64,000 nt of DNA from Rhodospirillales bacterium (GTDB taxonomy: Bacteria; Pseudomonadota; Alphaproteobacteria; Micavibrionales; Micavibrionaceae), in NCBI GenBank assembly GCA_023898765.1, contig CP060238.1, forward strand, positions 682,001-746,000, given 5' to 3'. Made by a program: the position numbers and the translations under genes. The stretch's first letter is position 1; each line of letters opens with the position of its first letter. Positions 1 to 12,003 of this stretch are shown here, in pieces. The notes beneath the pieces are model-generated. The model saw only the letters and a list, made by a program, of their open reading frames with translations, did no database searches and had not been told where the DNA came from.

Positions 1-164
1 GGGCTTATGTGAACAAAATCCGCAAACTGGCCGCCGACCGCGACGAAATCGCGCTGGCCGCGCAGCAGCAGGCAGAGGCTCTCGAAGAAGAGAAGCTGGA
101 AGCCCTGCCGGAAGCCGAAATTGCCGATGAGGCCGAAAATGCACCGGAAGCGGCTGCGGGGTAG
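1..164 (+). CDS. rpoC: RNA polymerase beta' subunit, C-terminal end (partial)
   Basis: Open frame entering from the left edge (first full codon at base 3) and stopping with TAG at 162-164, leaving 53 residues. The start AYVNKIRKLAADRDE resembles the segment after the conserved AGTG of the RpoC C-terminus. The rest is an acidic, alanine/glutamate-rich tail of the kind that varies freely in RpoC. Position directly before a terminator and then rpsL is the standard place for rpoC. The identification rests on context plus a short weak match, so it is likely but not certain. Confidence 0.75.
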   Translation, partial: AYVNKIRKLAADRDEIALAAQQQAEALEEEKLEALPEAEIADEAENAPEAAAG

Positions 165-192
165 GCGGAGCGCCGGTATTCAGTATTGAAAA

Positions 193-217
193 AGGGCGCT
201 TTTGGCGCCCTTTTTTT
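193..217 (+). terminator. Rho-independent terminator after rpoC
   Basis: Perfect 7-bp stem AGGGCGC (193-199) / GCGCCCT (205-211) with a 5-base loop, followed at once by a run of seven T (211-217). It lies 28 bases after the rpoC stop and upstream of the rpsL promoter, so it separates the rpo operon from the str operon. Confidence 0.9.
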
Positions 218-266
218 CACAAAAGAAGGCATTTAGACTTTCGTTCATCTTTTTTTAAACAACCGC

Positions 267-296
267 TTGACTTAAAGGGCTTTTAAGCCTTATAGT
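267..296 (+). promoter_or_regulatory. Sigma-70-type promoter of the str/S10 operon
   Basis: TTGACT at 267-272 and TATAGT at 291-296 with an 18-base spacer, placed between the rpoC terminator and rpsL. The predicted transcription start is near 303, which would give a leader of about 190 bases. Confidence 0.75.
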
Positions 297-302
297 CCGC
301 CC

Positions 303-494
303 GAAATTAGGAATCGGATGGGCTGGCTGTAGGGCACTCTTTCCTCAAAAAACGAGGAAAAAAGCGCTCTAGACGCGGCTCGATATTCTTTTTCACAAAG
401 GTAAATGAGGCCCTTGTATGAGGACCTGAAAAGAGAGATTTACCTGCGTACCCCATCCGAAACATGAACGAAGCGATTTAAGGAGAGGCAGTTT
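303..494 (+). promoter_or_regulatory. Structured 5' leader of rpsL (candidate r-protein control element)
   Basis: The 277 bases between the terminator and rpsL hold a promoter and this leader. Three stems can be drawn by hand and together fit a three-way junction. P1 pairs TCGGATGGG (314-322) with CCCATCCGA (452-460), a perfect 9-bp closing helix. P2 is an imperfect hairpin, 331-346 with 354-370, with a perfect 7-bp top. P3 pairs AGGTAAAT (399-406) with ATTTACCT (438-445) and encloses a smaller stem, 408-413/422-427, with one mismatch. The ribosome binding site AAGGAGAGG (480-488) lies 3' of the junction. No T-run follows any helix, so it is not an attenuator terminator. Autoregulation by S7 or S12 is inferred by analogy with other str-operon controls. 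Confidence 0.5.
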
Positions 495-878
495 ATGCCA
501 ACAATACAGCAATTGATCCGCGCCCCCCGCGCAAAAGGCGGTAAAAAGGCGATGAAATCCAAGAAAAACCGGGCGCTGGAAAGCAACCCGCAGGTTCGCG
601 GCGTGTGTACGCGTGTTTACACGACAACGCCGAAAAAACCGAACTCTGCGCTGCGGAAAGTGGCCAAGGTCCGCCTGACGACGGGGCATGAGGTGATTTG
701 TTATATTCCCGGCGAAGGCCACAACCTTCAGGAACACTCGGTCGTTCTTATCCAGGGAGGCCGGGTCAAGGACTTGCCGGGTGTGCGTTACCGGATTATC
801 CGCGGCGCGCTGGATACGCAGGGCGTGAAAGACAGAAAAGGCGCCCGTTCCCGTTACGGAGCGAAACGGCCGAAATAA
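495..878 (+). CDS. rpsL: 30S ribosomal protein S12
   Basis: 127 residues, close to the family length (about 123). S12 sits at the decoding centre of the 30S subunit and takes part in tRNA selection. The hallmark loop [11 protein letters not shown] spans residues 45-55, with the lysines where streptomycin-resistance changes occur still wild type, and the second functional loop KDLPGVRYR is intact. The N-terminal region (residues 12-30) is slightly longer and more lysine-rich than usual. The start is fixed by the AAGGAGAGG ribosome binding site just upstream. It is the first gene of the str operon, followed by rpsG after 50 bases. Confidence 0.98.
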   Translation: MPTIQQLIRAPRAKGGKKAMKSKKNRALESNPQVRGVCTRVYTTTPKKPNSALRKVAKVRLTTGHEVICYIPGEGHNLQEHSVVLIQGGRVKDLPGVRYRIIRGALDTQGVKDRKGARSRYGAKRPK

Positions 879-913
879 AGGATGAAACAGACCCCGGTTT
901 TTTGCCGGAATGA

Positions 914-1465
<552 letters not shown>

Positions 1466-1507
1466 AATTTTAAAGAAAAACCCCTAGAGAAAAACCTAAA
1501 GAAAAAA

Positions 1508-3625
<2,118 letters not shown>

Positions 3626-3626
3626 T

Positions 3627-3839
3627 ATGACTGAGCAACCTGTAGAAATTTTGACAAGTTATTTTAAAGACACAGAAACAGTTGGGCGTCTTTTGAATGA
3701 TGATCCGGTTCGGCCAAAACAGCATTGGACACAAGTTTCTTGTGGTTTCGGCGGGGCGTATATAACGAGTTTTGGGAAACTGGATATGCAAACTATTGCA
3801 GGTTTAAGAAAAGCGCCTGGTGTAGGGCTAAGATTTTAG
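3627..3839 (+). CDS. Small hypothetical protein between fusA and tuf
   Basis: A 70-residue open frame whose ATG lies one base after the fusA stop and whose stop lies 37 bases before tuf. The product has an acidic N-terminal part (residues 1-25), a central aromatic/glycine segment (VSCGFGGAYITSFGKLD) and a basic C-terminus. There is no signal peptide or membrane helix. It is visibly richer in A/T and in tgt/ttt/tat codons than fusA or tuf, which suggests later acquisition or weak expression. The only ribosome-binding candidate is a GGGGT inside the end of fusA, so translation would probably depend on coupling. I recognise no family. It may be a real inserted gene or decaying sequence. Confidence 0.45.
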   Translation: MTEQPVEILTSYFKDTETVGRLLNDDPVRPKQHWTQVSCGFGGAYITSFGKLDMQTIAGLRKAPGVGLRF

Positions 3840-3876
3840 GTAACTAGATAACCAGATAAACTAAGGAGAAGAAAAA

Positions 3877-5052
3877 ATGTCTAAGGAAAAGTTTGAGCGG
3901 AACAAACCGCACTGCAATATCGGAACCATCGGTCACGTTGACCATGGAAAAACGACGCTGACGGCGGCGATTGCAAAATTTTACGGCGCGGGCGAGAGCG
4001 TGGACGCGATCGACAAGGCGCCGGAAGAAAAAGCCCGCGGTATTACGATTTCGACGGCGCACGTGGAATACGAAACGGAAAAACGTCACTATGCGCATGT
4101 GGACTGCCCCGGACACGCGGACTACGTGAAAAACATGATTACGGGCGCCGCGCAAATGGACGGCGGTATTCTGGTTGTGAACGCCGCGGACGGCCCGATG
4201 CCGCAAACCCGCGAGCACATCCTGCTGGCGCGTCAGGTGGGTGTTCCTGCTCTGGTTGTTTACCTGAACAAAGTGGATCAGGTGGACGATGAAGAACTGC
4301 TGGAACTGGTTGAGATGGAAGTGCGCGAACTGCTTTCCTCTTACGAATTCCCCGGAGACGATATTCCGATTATCAAAGGCTCCGCTTTGGCAGCCGTTGA
4401 AGGGCGCGATCCGGAGATTGGTGAGAACTCTATTAAAGAGCTGATGAAAGCCGTTGACGAGTACATTCCGCAGCCCGAGCGTCCGAAAGACAAACCTTTC
4501 CTGATGCCGATCGAGGACGTGTTCTCGATTTCCGGCCGTGGAACCGTTTGCACGGGCCGTGTAGAACAGGGCGTTGTGAATGTCGGTGACGAGGTCGAGA
4601 TTGTGGGAATCAAAGACACGCAAAAAACGACGATCACGGGCGTTGAAATGTTCCGCAAACTTCTGGACAGCGGAGAAGCCGGCGACAATATCGGCGCGCT
4701 TTTGCGGGGAACGAAACGCGACGAAGTGGAGCGCGGTCAGGTTCTTTGCAAACCCGGCTCGATTACGCCGCACACGAAGTTCAAGGCCGAAGCCTATATC
4801 CTGTCGAAAGACGAAGGCGGCCGCCACACACCTTTCTTCAAAAACTACCGTCCCCAGTTTTACTTCCGGACAACGGACGTGACGGGTGAGGTGATTTTGC
4901 CTGAAGGAACGGAAATGGTGATGCCCGGCGATAACTGCGAGATGGAAGTGAACCTGATCGCGCCGATCGCGATGGATGAGGGCTTGCGTTTTGCTATCCG
5001 CGAAGGCGGCCGCACTGTCGGCGCCGGCGTTGTGGCAAAAATTATCGAGTAG
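3877..5052 (+). CDS. tuf: Elongation factor Tu
   Basis: 391 residues, normal for a short proteobacterial EF-Tu. It delivers aminoacyl-tRNA to the ribosomal A site as a GTP complex. GHVDHGKTT (G1) is at residues 19-27, [13 protein letters not shown] and NKVD follow, and domain II/III motifs such as GRGTVCTGR are intact. A strong AAGGAG at 3863-3868 precedes the start. Position after fusA and before rpsJ is canonical. Many alphaproteobacteria carry a second tuf elsewhere, which this window cannot show. Confidence 0.98.
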   Translation: MSKEKFERNKPHCNIGTIGHVDHGKTTLTAAIAKFYGAGESVDAIDKAPEEKARGITISTAHVEYETEKRHYAHVDCPGHADYVKNMITGAAQMDGGILVVNAADGPMPQTREHILLARQVGVPALVVYLNKVDQVDDEELLELVEMEVRELLSSYEFPGDDIPIIKGSALAAVEGRDPEIGENSIKELMKAVDEYIPQPERPKDKPFLMPIEDVFSISGRGTVCTGRVEQGVVNVGDEVEIVGIKDTQKTTITGVEMFRKLLDSGEAGDNIGALLRGTKRDEVERGQVLCKPGSITPHTKFKAEAYILSKDEGGRHTPFFKNYRPQFYFRTTDVTGEVILPEGTEMVMPGDNCEMEVNLIAPIAMDEGLRFAIREGGRTVGAGVVAKIIE

Positions 5053-5083
5053 ATATTAAGGAACTTAGGAAGGCAGCGGAATA

Positions 5084-5407
5084 ATGGACGCACAAACAAT
5101 ACGCATTCGCTTGAGAGCATTCGATCACCGTATCCTGGATACGTCGACGGGTGAGATTGTGAATACCGCCAAGCGCACAGGCGCCGGCGTGCGCGGCCCT
5201 ATTCCGCTGCCGACCAGAAAAGAACGTTTTACGGTTTTGCGTTCACCGCACGTGGACAAAAAATCGCAGGAGCATTTCGAAATGCGCACGCACAAGCGCC
5301 TGATCGAAATTCTTGACCCGACACCGCAAACCGTCGATGCGCTGATGAAGCTGGATCTGGCGGCGGGTGTCGATGTCGAAATTAAAATCGGCCAGATGGC
5401 CGCGTAG
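5084..5407 (+). CDS. rpsJ: 30S ribosomal protein S10
   Basis: 107 residues, family length about 102. S10 is part of the 30S head and, as NusE, of transcription antitermination complexes. [14 protein letters not shown] at the N-terminus, the [14 protein letters not shown] loop and the final helices are conserved. Only 31 bases separate it from tuf, with GGAAGG as ribosome binding site and no new terminator or clear promoter, so the S10 cluster appears to be read from the str promoter. Confidence 0.98.
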   Translation: MDAQTIRIRLRAFDHRILDTSTGEIVNTAKRTGAGVRGPIPLPTRKERFTVLRSPHVDKKSQEHFEMRTHKRLIEILDPTPQTVDALMKLDLAAGVDVEIKIGQMAA

Positions 5408-5487
5408 GTTTTGAAACTGTCCTGTCGCATGGTGCGGCTGGATCTAAGGTGACCCGGGAAAGGCCACCCTCTGGAAGGAAAAAGAAA

Positions 5488-6249
5488 ATGAGAACAGGTG
5501 TAATTGCACGTAAGGAAGGAATGACGCGGATCTTCTCTGAAGAGGGGCGCCGTATTCCTGTCACCGTGCTCAAAATTGACAATTGCCAGGTTACCGGGAT
5601 TCGGGAAGAAGGAAAGCACGGCTATACGGCTGTGCAGCTTGGCGCCGGCGCGGCGAAGGTCAAGCAGACCTCCAAAGCCATGCGCGGCGTTTTCGCGGCC
5701 TCCAAGGTGGAGCCGAAGAAAAAAGTGGCCGAGTTCCGGGTCGATCCGGCAAATGTGCCGGAAGTGGGCGCGGAGATTGTCGCAAGCCATTTTGTGCCCG
5801 GCCAGTATGTCGATGTCTGCGGGACCTCTATCGGTAAGGGGTTTCAGGGCGGAATGAAGCGGCATAATTTCGGCGGGATGCGCGCCACGCACGGCGTATC
5901 CGTTTCTCACCGTGCTTTGGGCTCCACCGGTCAGTGTCAGGACCCCGGCAGGGTCTTTAAAGGCAAGAAAATGGCCGGTCACATGGGCGCGGCCCGCGTG
6001 ACAACGCAGAGCCTTGAAGTTGTGGGCATTGATGAGGAAGACAATCTCGTTTTGATTAAAGGCTCCGTACCCGGTCCGAAGGATGGATGGGTTCTGGTGA
6101 CAGACGCCGTGAAAAAAGCGCTGCCGAAAGAAGCTCCTCTCCCTGCCGGTGTCAAACAGGAGGCAAAGGCCGAGGCAAAAGCAGAGCCGGTTGTTGCTGC
6201 CGCGGATGCCGAAGAAACCGCCCCGGAACATGCTGAGGACAAGGAATAA
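5488..6249 (+). CDS. rplC: 50S ribosomal protein L3 with C-terminal tail
   Basis: 253 residues. L3 is an early 23S rRNA assembly protein whose loop approaches the peptidyl-transferase centre. The start [14 protein letters not shown] is the family N-terminus and is preceded by GGAAGG; an upstream in-frame ATG at 5449 adds 13 residues with no homology and was not used. The loop around [15 protein letters not shown] is intact. The last 40 residues or so (214-253) are an Ala/Glu/Lys tail absent from most L3 proteins. The 80-base gap before the gene holds a short imperfect hairpin (5448-5468) of unknown significance. Confidence 0.97.
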   Translation: MRTGVIARKEGMTRIFSEEGRRIPVTVLKIDNCQVTGIREEGKHGYTAVQLGAGAAKVKQTSKAMRGVFAASKVEPKKKVAEFRVDPANVPEVGAEIVASHFVPGQYVDVCGTSIGKGFQGGMKRHNFGGMRATHGVSVSHRALGSTGQCQDPGRVFKGKKMAGHMGAARVTTQSLEVVGIDEEDNLVLIKGSVPGPKDGWVLVTDAVKKALPKEAPLPAGVKQEAKAEAKAEPVVAAADAEETAPEHAEDKE

Positions 6250-6254
6250 AAACC

Positions 6255-6878
6255 ATGAAAGTTGCCGTTAAAACACTTGAGAACAAGGCCGCCGGTGAAA
6301 TAACGCTGGACGATGAGGTTTTTGGCGCAGACGTTCGTCAGGACCTCCTGCACCAGATGGTTAATTACCAGCTGAGCCGCCGTCAGGCCGGAACGCACAA
6401 AACCAAAGAACGTTCCGAAGTTGCCGGAACAGGTAAAAAGCCTTTCAAACAGAAAGGAACGGGCAGCGCCCGCCGGGGAGATAACAAACGCAATATCGAC
6501 CGCGGCGGAGGGGTTGTGCACGGCCCGCGCGTTCGCTCCCATGCGATCGCAATGTCGAAAAACGTTCGCAAGCTTGCGATGAAAACGGCCCTGTCTTCCA
6601 AAGCAAAAGACGGAAAGCTTATCGTGATCGACGAGGCCAAAGCCAAGGACCACAAGACCAAACCGATGGCTGCCATGCTCGGCAAGTTCGGGTTCGGGTC
6701 CGCCGTGATCGTCGGCGGGAAAGAGATTGACCCGAATTTCGCGCGCGCCACGGCGAACCTTCCGGGAATCGATGTGCTGCCGTCCCAGGGGGCGAACGTG
6801 TATGACATTTTGCGCCGGGACACCCTGGTGCTGACAAAAGAAGCTGTCAGCGATCTGACAGAAAAACTGAAGGGTTAA
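6255..6878 (+). CDS. rplD: 50S ribosomal protein L4
   Basis: 207 residues, normal length. L4 lines the polypeptide exit tunnel, and in E. coli it also regulates the S10 operon. The tunnel loop is recognisable from conserved [18 protein letters not shown] (residues about 56-73) and GGGVVHGPR. It starts 5 bases after rplC and ends 5 bases before rplW, so translation is probably coupled along the three genes. Confidence 0.97.
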   Translation: MKVAVKTLENKAAGEITLDDEVFGADVRQDLLHQMVNYQLSRRQAGTHKTKERSEVAGTGKKPFKQKGTGSARRGDNKRNIDRGGGVVHGPRVRSHAIAMSKNVRKLAMKTALSSKAKDGKLIVIDEAKAKDHKTKPMAAMLGKFGFGSAVIVGGKEIDPNFARATANLPGIDVLPSQGANVYDILRRDTLVLTKEAVSDLTEKLKG

Positions 6879-6883
6879 AAATT

Positions 6884-7204
6884 ATGGCTGCGAAGAAAAA
6901 AACAGAAGCGGCAGCGGCGGAGTGGATGTATGAAATCATCTCTCATCCCGTTGTGACCGAAAAATCCACGATGGGGTCCGAACACGGGCAGGTGACGTTT
7001 TGCGTACCGCTTTCCGCGTCGAAACCGCGGATTAAAACAGCTGTTGAAACGCTCTTCAAGGTGAAGGTAAAGGGCGTAAACACGCTGGTTCAAAAAGGAA
7101 AGACCAAACGTTTCAAAGGAATCCAGGCGCGGCGGAAAGATGTTAAAAAAGCGATCGTCTCTCTGGAAGAAGGTCAGACGATTGATGTTGGAACAGGAAT
7201 TTAG
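6884..7204 (+). CDS. rplW: 50S ribosomal protein L23
   Basis: 106 residues. L23 sits at the tunnel exit and is the docking site for signal recognition particle and trigger factor. The core begins at [15 protein letters not shown], and conserved [12 protein letters not shown] and TKRFKG follow. An extra 15-residue Lys/Ala leader ([14 protein letters not shown]) precedes the core. The family often begins near the core methionine, but the upstream ATG sits 5 bases after rplD and is the better-placed start. Confidence 0.96.
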   Translation: MAAKKKTEAAAAEWMYEIISHPVVTEKSTMGSEHGQVTFCVPLSASKPRIKTAVETLFKVKVKGVNTLVQKGKTKRFKGIQARRKDVKKAIVSLEEGQTIDVGTGI

Positions 7205-7216
7205 GGATCAAGACCG

Positions 7217-8044
7217 ATGGCACTGAAAAATTTTAAACCAAGAACGCCGGGCACACGTCAACTGGTTCAGGTTGACCGTTCGGGCTTGTATAAAGGTCAG
7301 GCGGAAAAAACCTTGCTGGAAGGCAAGAGAAAGTCCGGCGGACGGAACAATACGGGTCGCATTACCGTGCGTCACCGCGGCGGCGGGCATAAGCAGAAAT
7401 ACCGTGTGATCGACTGGAAGCGCCGCAAATACGATGTGGAGGCCACGGTCCTGCGTCTGGAATATGATCCGAACCGCACGGCTTACATTGCCCTGATTGA
7501 ATATAAAGACGGCGAAAAAGCCTATATCGTGGCGCCCCAGCGTCTGCGGGTTGGCGATAAAGTCATCGCCGGGGACAAAGCGGATATCAAACCGGGCAAT
7601 GCCATGCCGATGAAGGCGATGCCGGTCGGGACGATTATTCACAATCTTGAAATGAAGCCGGGGAAAGGCGCGCAAATGTGCCGCAGCGCCGGGACCTATG
7701 CGCAGCTTGTCGGCCGTGACCAGGGTTATGCCCAGGTGAAACTGGCCTCCGGCGAGCTTCGTACCGTGCATCAGGACTGCATGGCAACGGTCGGAGCCGT
7801 TTCCAACCCGGATCACATGAATACGAATGACGGAAAGGCCGGGCGCACCCGCTGGAAAGGCCGCCGTCCGAGTGTGCGCGGCGTGGTGATGAACCCGGTC
7901 GATCACCCGCATGGCGGTGGAGAAGGAAAATCCTCCGGCGGCCGTCATCCTGTCAGCCCGACAGGCGTTCCGGCGAAGGGATATAAGACACGTAAGAATA
8001 AAACGACCGATAAATACATCATTCGGAAAAGGAAGAAAAAATAA
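7217..8044 (+). CDS. rplB: 50S ribosomal protein L2
   Basis: 275 residues, normal length. L2 is needed for subunit association and peptidyl-transferase activity. The [18 protein letters not shown] block, the central SH3-like fold and the C-terminal [20 protein letters not shown] segment with its conserved histidine are present. Its TAA overlaps the rpsS start by one base (TAATG), which favours coupled translation. Confidence 0.98.
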   Translation: MALKNFKPRTPGTRQLVQVDRSGLYKGQAEKTLLEGKRKSGGRNNTGRITVRHRGGGHKQKYRVIDWKRRKYDVEATVLRLEYDPNRTAYIALIEYKDGEKAYIVAPQRLRVGDKVIAGDKADIKPGNAMPMKAMPVGTIIHNLEMKPGKGAQMCRSAGTYAQLVGRDQGYAQVKLASGELRTVHQDCMATVGAVSNPDHMNTNDGKAGRTRWKGRRPSVRGVVMNPVDHPHGGGEGKSSGGRHPVSPTGVPAKGYKTRKNKTTDKYIIRKRKKK

Positions 8045-8319
8045 TGGCTAGAAGTATCTGGAAAGGTCCGTTCGTAGACCGTCATCTTCTGAAGAAGGTA
8101 GAGGCGTTTCGCTCGGGCGCTCAAAAAGGGGTTGTGAAAACCTGGTCCCGCCGCTCTACGATTTTGCCGCAGATGATCGGCATTACCTTCGGGGTCCATA
8201 ACGGGAACAAGTTTATTCCGGTTTTGGTTACGGACCAGATGATCGGTCACAAGCTCGGCGAGTTCGCGCCGACCCGGACCTATTACGGGCATGCGGCCGA
8301 CAAGAAAGCGAAGAAATAA
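8044..8319 (+). CDS. rpsS: 30S ribosomal protein S19
   Basis: 91 residues, normal length. S19 forms the 30S head with S13 and contacts A-site t[35 protein letters not shown] and [13 protein letters not shown] are all conserved. The start overlaps the rplB stop by one base. Confidence 0.98.
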   Translation: MARSIWKGPFVDRHLLKKVEAFRSGAQKGVVKTWSRRSTILPQMIGITFGVHNGNKFIPVLVTDQMIGHKLGEFAPTRTYYGHAADKKAKK

Positions 8320-8339
8320 ACATTTGAAGGTTTAAGGTT

Positions 8340-8939
8340 ATGGGACAGACAGAAAACAAAAAACGAGCCGCCGATAACGAGGCGCGGGCAATGGCAAAGC
8401 ATTTGCGGACCTCTCCGCAGAAGCTGAATCTGGTTGCACAGATGATCCGCGGAAAATCCGCCGGAAAAGCCCTCACGGATCTGGAATTTTCGCCCCGCCG
8501 GATCGCAAAAGCCGTGCATGAGGTTCTTAAGTCCGCCGTTTCCAACGCGGAAAACAATCACGGCCTGGATGTTGACCGCCTGTATGTTGCCGAAGCCTAT
8601 GTCGGAAAAGACATTATGATGAAACGCTGGCGGGCGCGGGCGCGCGGGCGCAGCGCGAAGATTATGAAGCCTTTCAGCCGTCTGACGGTGGTGGTGCGCG
8701 AGCGCGAAGACGAAATGGTCAAAGCACCTGCCAAAAAAGCCGCGCCGAAGAAAACGGAAAGCAAAAAGACACCTGAGAAAAAAGAAGAAGCCAAAAAGGA
8801 AACCGCTCCAAAGAAGGCCGCGCCGAAGAAGACAGCAGAGAAGAAAGACACTGAGAAAAAGGCAACAGCCAAAAAGCCGGCGGCGAAGAAAGCGCCGGCC
8901 AAATCTACAAAGGCTGAAACAAAAAAGGATAAGGAATAG
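8340..8939 (+). CDS. rplV: 50S ribosomal protein L22 with long Lys/Ala tail
   Basis: 199 residues against about 110-125 for typical L22. The first 125 or so residues are a normal L22 ([18 protein letters not shown] near residue 21, and the tunnel-loop region ending [12 protein letters not shown]). L22 lines the exit tunnel and is the target of macrolide-resistance loop mutations. From about residue 125 to the end the protein is an uninterrupted Lys/Ala/Pro/Glu-rich, presumably disordered and very basic extension (DNA about 8712-8936). Its words KKAAPKKTA and AKKPAAKK recur in S17 and L30 in this cluster. Confidence 0.96.
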   Translation: MGQTENKKRAADNEARAMAKHLRTSPQKLNLVAQMIRGKSAGKALTDLEFSPRRIAKAVHEVLKSAVSNAENNHGLDVDRLYVAEAYVGKDIMMKRWRARARGRSAKIMKPFSRLTVVVREREDEMVKAPAKKAAPKKTESKKTPEKKEEAKKETAPKKAAPKKTAEKKDTEKKATAKKPAAKKAPAKSTKAETKKDKE

Positions 8940-8942
8940 AAA

Positions 8943-9629
8943 ATGGGTCAGAAGGTTAATCCAATCGGTATTCGCGTCGGGGTCAATCGCACATGGGATT
9001 CCCGCTGGTTTGACGATCGCAATTATGCGGACAAACTCGTTCAGGATCTTGAGCTGCGGAAATATGTTCAGGAAACGCTGAAACCTGCCGGTATTTCCAA
9101 GGTCATGGTTGAACGCGCCGCAAAAAATACGCGCGTCACGGTTTACACCGCGCGTCCGGGTATGATTATCGGCAAAAAAGGGGCAGACATCGAAAAACTG
9201 CGCGGGCAGCTCTCCAAGCGGGCCGGCAGCGATGTGGCTTTGAATATTGTCGAGATTCGTAAACCCGAAATTGATGCGCAGCTTGTGGCCGAAGGTGTTT
9301 GCCAGCAGCTTGAACGCCGCGTTTCTTTCCGCCGCGCCATGAAACGCGCGGTCCAGAGCACACAGCGTCTGGGCGGGCTTGGTATCCGGATTAACGTGGC
9401 CGGCCGTCTGGGCGGCGCGGATATTGCGCGGACGGAATGGTACCGCGAAGGCCGTGTGCCGCTGCATACGCTGCGCGCCGATCTGGATTACGGTTTTGCC
9501 GAAGCCCTGACCACTTACGGGATTATCGGGGTGAAGGTCTGGATCTATAAGGGCGAGGTAATGGCCCATGACCCGCTGGCCCGCGACAAACGGATGGACG
9601 AAGCGCAAGGCGGTATGCAGCGCCGGTAG
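8943..9629 (+). CDS. rpsC: 30S ribosomal protein S3
   Basis: 228 residues, normal length. S3 lies at the mRNA entry channel and contributes to mRNA helicase activity. [13 protein letters not shown] at the N-terminus, the KH-domain motif [13 protein letters not shown] (residues about 76-88) and the C-terminal [13 protein letters not shown] are conserved. It starts 3 bases after rplV. Confidence 0.98.
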   Translation: MGQKVNPIGIRVGVNRTWDSRWFDDRNYADKLVQDLELRKYVQETLKPAGISKVMVERAAKNTRVTVYTARPGMIIGKKGADIEKLRGQLSKRAGSDVALNIVEIRKPEIDAQLVAEGVCQQLERRVSFRRAMKRAVQSTQRLGGLGIRINVAGRLGGADIARTEWYREGRVPLHTLRADLDYGFAEALTTYGIIGVKVWIYKGEVMAHDPLARDKRMDEAQGGMQRR

Positions 9630-9690
9630 AATATTTTTAACAGGATATACGGCATATAAATTACATAATTCTAAGTGATGGTATAAGACA

Positions 9691-10104
9691 ATGTTACAGC
9701 CAAAGAAAACGAAATACAGAAAAGCCCATAAGGGGCGCATCCATGGAAATGCCAAAGGGGGCAGCAGCCTGGCTTTCGGCGCTTACGGCCTGAAAGCGGT
9801 ATCGCCGGAGCGGATTACGGCCCGCCAGATCGAAGCGGCCCGCCGGACGATTGCACGCCACATCAAGCGGCAGGGGAAAATCTGGATTCGTATTTTTCCG
9901 GATGTGCCGGTTTCCAAAAAACCTCTGGAAGTGCGGCAGGGGAAAGGGAAAGGGTCCGTCGAATTCTGGGCCGCGCGTGTGAAGCCGGGCCGGATTATGT
10001 TCGAACTGGACGGCGTGCCGAAAGTTCTCGCGCAAGAGGCGCTGACGCTGGCGGCAGCCAAACTGCCTGTTGAAACGAAGTTTGTCGCCCGTCTGGGTGA
10101 ATAA
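9691..10104 (+). CDS. rplP: 50S ribosomal protein L16
   Basis: 137 residues, normal length. L16 organises the A-site region of the 50S subunit. [16 protein letters not shown] at the start, then [20 protein letters not shown] shortened here to its RRTIARH core, and [12 protein letters not shown] are conserved. A 61-base AT-rich spacer separates it from rpsC, the widest gap inside the S10 genes besides that before rplC. No terminator or convincing promoter is seen in it. Confidence 0.98.
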   Translation: MLQPKKTKYRKAHKGRIHGNAKGGSSLAFGAYGLKAVSPERITARQIEAARRTIARHIKRQGKIWIRIFPDVPVSKKPLEVRQGKGKGSVEFWAARVKPGRIMFELDGVPKVLAQEALTLAAAKLPVETKFVARLGE

Positions 10105-10134
10105 AAGAGAAAGAAGATAAGAAGGATTACGGTA

Positions 10135-10329
10135 ATGAAAGCGGAAGAATTGAAAGGGAAGACGGTTGATGAACTGACGAAGATGCTGCTGGATCTTCGG
10201 AAAGGGCAGCTCAACCTGCGTTTCCAGCAATCCGGAGGACAGCTCGAGAATACGGCAGAGATTCGGAAAACCCGCCGCGAGATTGCCAGGGTGAAAACAA
10301 TGATACGCCAGCAAGAAAAAGCTGCATAA
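10135..10329 (+). CDS. rpmC: 50S ribosomal protein L29
   Basis: 64 residues, normal length. L29 is a two-helix protein near the tunnel exit that helps dock trigger factor. Conserved ELKGKTVDEL, LRKGQLNLRFQ and RREIARVKT are present. It lies between rplP (30 bases) and rpsQ (22 bases), as in nearly all bacteria. Confidence 0.96.
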   Translation: MKAEELKGKTVDELTKMLLDLRKGQLNLRFQQSGGQLENTAEIRKTRREIARVKTMIRQQEKAA

Positions 10330-10351
10330 CAAGAATTGAAGGAGAAAAGTC

Positions 10352-10714
10352 ATGCCACGCCGCGTTTTGGAAGGCACTGTTGTTAGCGATAAAATGGACA
10401 AGACCGTCACGGTTCTGGTCGAGCGCCGCTTCATGCATCCGATGTACAAAAAATATATCAAGAGCACGAACAAATACGCCGCGCATGATGAAAATAACGC
10501 TTTCAAGACCGGGGATCATATCCAGATCGTTGAATGTGCGCCCATTTCAAAGCGTAAATGCTGGCGTGTTATAACGGACGGCGTCGATGCGGCCCCCGCG
10601 AAAGAGGTGAAGCCGGACGCGAAGAAAGCAGCGCCGAAAAAAACGGCAGACAAGAAATCCGCGGCTAAAAAACCGGCCGCCAAAAAGACAACAACGAAGA
10701 AAAAAGAAGATTAG
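10352..10714 (+). CDS. rpsQ: 30S ribosomal protein S17 with Lys/Ala tail
   Basis: 120 residues against about 80-87 normally. S17 is an OB-fold primary binder of 16S rRNA. Residues 1-79 are standard ([16 protein letters not shown], then HDENN and the final [12 protein letters not shown]). The remaining 40 or so residues, DNA about 10592-10711, form a Lys/Ala-rich extension containing KKAAPKKTA and AAKKPAAKK, almost the same words as in the tails of L22 and L30. The stop lies 2 bases before rplN. Confidence 0.96.
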   Translation: MPRRVLEGTVVSDKMDKTVTVLVERRFMHPMYKKYIKSTNKYAAHDENNAFKTGDHIQIVECAPISKRKCWRVITDGVDAAPAKEVKPDAKKAAPKKTADKKSAAKKPAAKKTTTKKKED

Positions 10715-10716
10715 TC

Positions 10717-11085
10717 ATGATCCAGATGCAATCAAATATGGAAGTTGCCGATAACTCGGGCGCTCGCCGCGTCGAGTGTATCAAGGTGATCGGCGGGTCG
10801 CACCGCCGCACTGCGAATATCGGCGATGTGGTGATCGTCTCCGTGAAGGAAGCCATTCCGCGCGGACGCGTCAAAAAAGGAGATGTGCAGCGCGCCGTCA
10901 TCGTGCGGACAAAACACGGCCTGAACCGCGCGAACGGCGAAAAAATCTCTTTCGATACGAATAGCTGCGTGCTGATTAACGCGCAGGGCGAGCCGGTCGG
11001 TACCCGGATTTTCGGCCCTGTCACACGTGAGCTGCGCGGAAAAGGGTACATGAAAATTATTTCTCTGGCAGGGGAGGTCCTTTAA
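10717..11085 (+). CDS. rplN: 50S ribosomal protein L14
   Basis: 122 residues, the universal length. L14 forms an intersubunit bridge and binds the silencing factor Rsf[19 protein letters not shown] and the C-terminal GPVTRELR motif are intact. It marks the classical start of the spc operon, but only 2 bases separate it from rpsQ, so no independent promoter fits here. Confidence 0.98.
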   Translation: MIQMQSNMEVADNSGARRVECIKVIGGSHRRTANIGDVVIVSVKEAIPRGRVKKGDVQRAVIVRTKHGLNRANGEKISFDTNSCVLINAQGEPVGTRIFGPVTRELRGKGYMKIISLAGEVL

Positions 11086-11086
11086 A

Positions 11087-11422
11087 ATGTCTGCGCCTCA
11101 AAAAGTAAATAAAATGAAGGTTAAAAAAGGTGATTCCGTTGTCGTTATCGCCGGAAAAGACAAGGGCAAAAAAGGCGAGGTGCTGAAAGTTTTGACCGCA
11201 AAACGGCGCGTTATCGTACAGGGCGTGAACGTCGCGACAAAACACAAGAAGCCGACCCAGATGTCCCCGGGCGGAATTGAAAAAACGGAATTGTCGATTG
11301 ACGTCTCCAACGTGGCGCTGGCCGACCCGAAAGGGGGCAAGGCCACCCGCGCAGGGTACAAGGTTTTAAAAGACGGTAAAAAAGTACGGATTGCCAAAAA
11401 ATCCGGCGAAACGATTGATTAG
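11087..11422 (+). CDS. rplX: 50S ribosomal protein L24
   Basis: 111 residues, normal. L24 is an assembly initiator for 23S rRNA. The KOW motif is clear ([20 protein letters not shown], residues about 13-32), followed by [13 protein letters not shown] and the family's GGIEK element. It starts one base after the rplN stop; the SD-like GGGGAGG sits inside the end of rplN. Confidence 0.97.
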   Translation: MSAPQKVNKMKVKKGDSVVVIAGKDKGKKGEVLKVLTAKRRVIVQGVNVATKHKKPTQMSPGGIEKTELSIDVSNVALADPKGGKATRAGYKVLKDGKKVRIAKKSGETID

Positions 11423-11440
11423 ATAAAAGGTAAGCAAGAG

Positions 11441-11983
11441 ATGCAACCGCGTTATAAAGAGATTTACGAAAAAGATATCAGGCCCGCTTTGAAGGAAAAG
11501 CTCGGCATTCAAAACGATCTTCAGATTCCGAAGCTGGATAAGATCGTCATCAATATGGGTGTCGGCGATGCCACGCAGGACCGCAAGGCCGTGGAAAGCG
11601 CGGCGGAAGACCTGGCGCTTATTGCCGGTCAGAAGCCTGTTATCACGCGGGCCAAGAAATCCAATGCGGCGTTCAAAGTGCGCGAAGACATGGCGCTGGG
11701 ATGCAAAGTGACGCTGCGCCGCGAGCAGATGTACGAATTTCTGGACCGGCTGATAACGATCGCCTTGCCGCGGGTGCGTGACTTTCGCGGCCTGAACGGC
11801 AAGAGCTTCGACGGGCGGGGGAACTACGCCATGGGGATTCAGGAACATATCGTGTTCCCGGAAATCAACTATGACAAGGTGGACAAAATCCGCGGCATGG
11901 ACATCGTTATTTGCACGACCGCAAGCAATGATGCAGACGCAAAAGAATTACTGCGCGGCTTCAAGCTGCCTTTCAAGAATTGA
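11441..11983 (+). CDS. rplE: 50S ribosomal protein L5
   Basis: 180 residues, normal. L5 binds 5S rRNA and contacts P-site tRNA and S13. Conserved [14 protein letters not shown], the [12 protein letters not shown] loop and [16 protein letters not shown] are present. It sits between rplX and rpsN with gaps of 18 and 20 bases. Confidence 0.98.
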   Translation: MQPRYKEIYEKDIRPALKEKLGIQNDLQIPKLDKIVINMGVGDATQDRKAVESAAEDLALIAGQKPVITRAKKSNAAFKVREDMALGCKVTLRREQMYEFLDRLITIALPRVRDFRGLNGKSFDGRGNYAMGIQEHIVFPEINYDKVDKIRGMDIVICTTASNDADAKELLRGFKLPFKN

Positions 11984-12003
11984 CGAGGAAAAAGGAAAGA
12001 TAA

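Noticed and set aside
464..481. Five-codon ORF (MNEAI) ahead of rpsL as a regulatory leader peptide
   Set aside because: No ribosome binding site and no repeated or rare codons. It is mentioned only as part of the rpsL leader finding.
8712..8936. A-rich repetitive DNA in the L22 tail, considered as a tandem repeat or CRISPR-like array
   Set aside because: There is no fixed unit length or spacer. The periodicity comes from Lys/Ala codons in an open reading frame.
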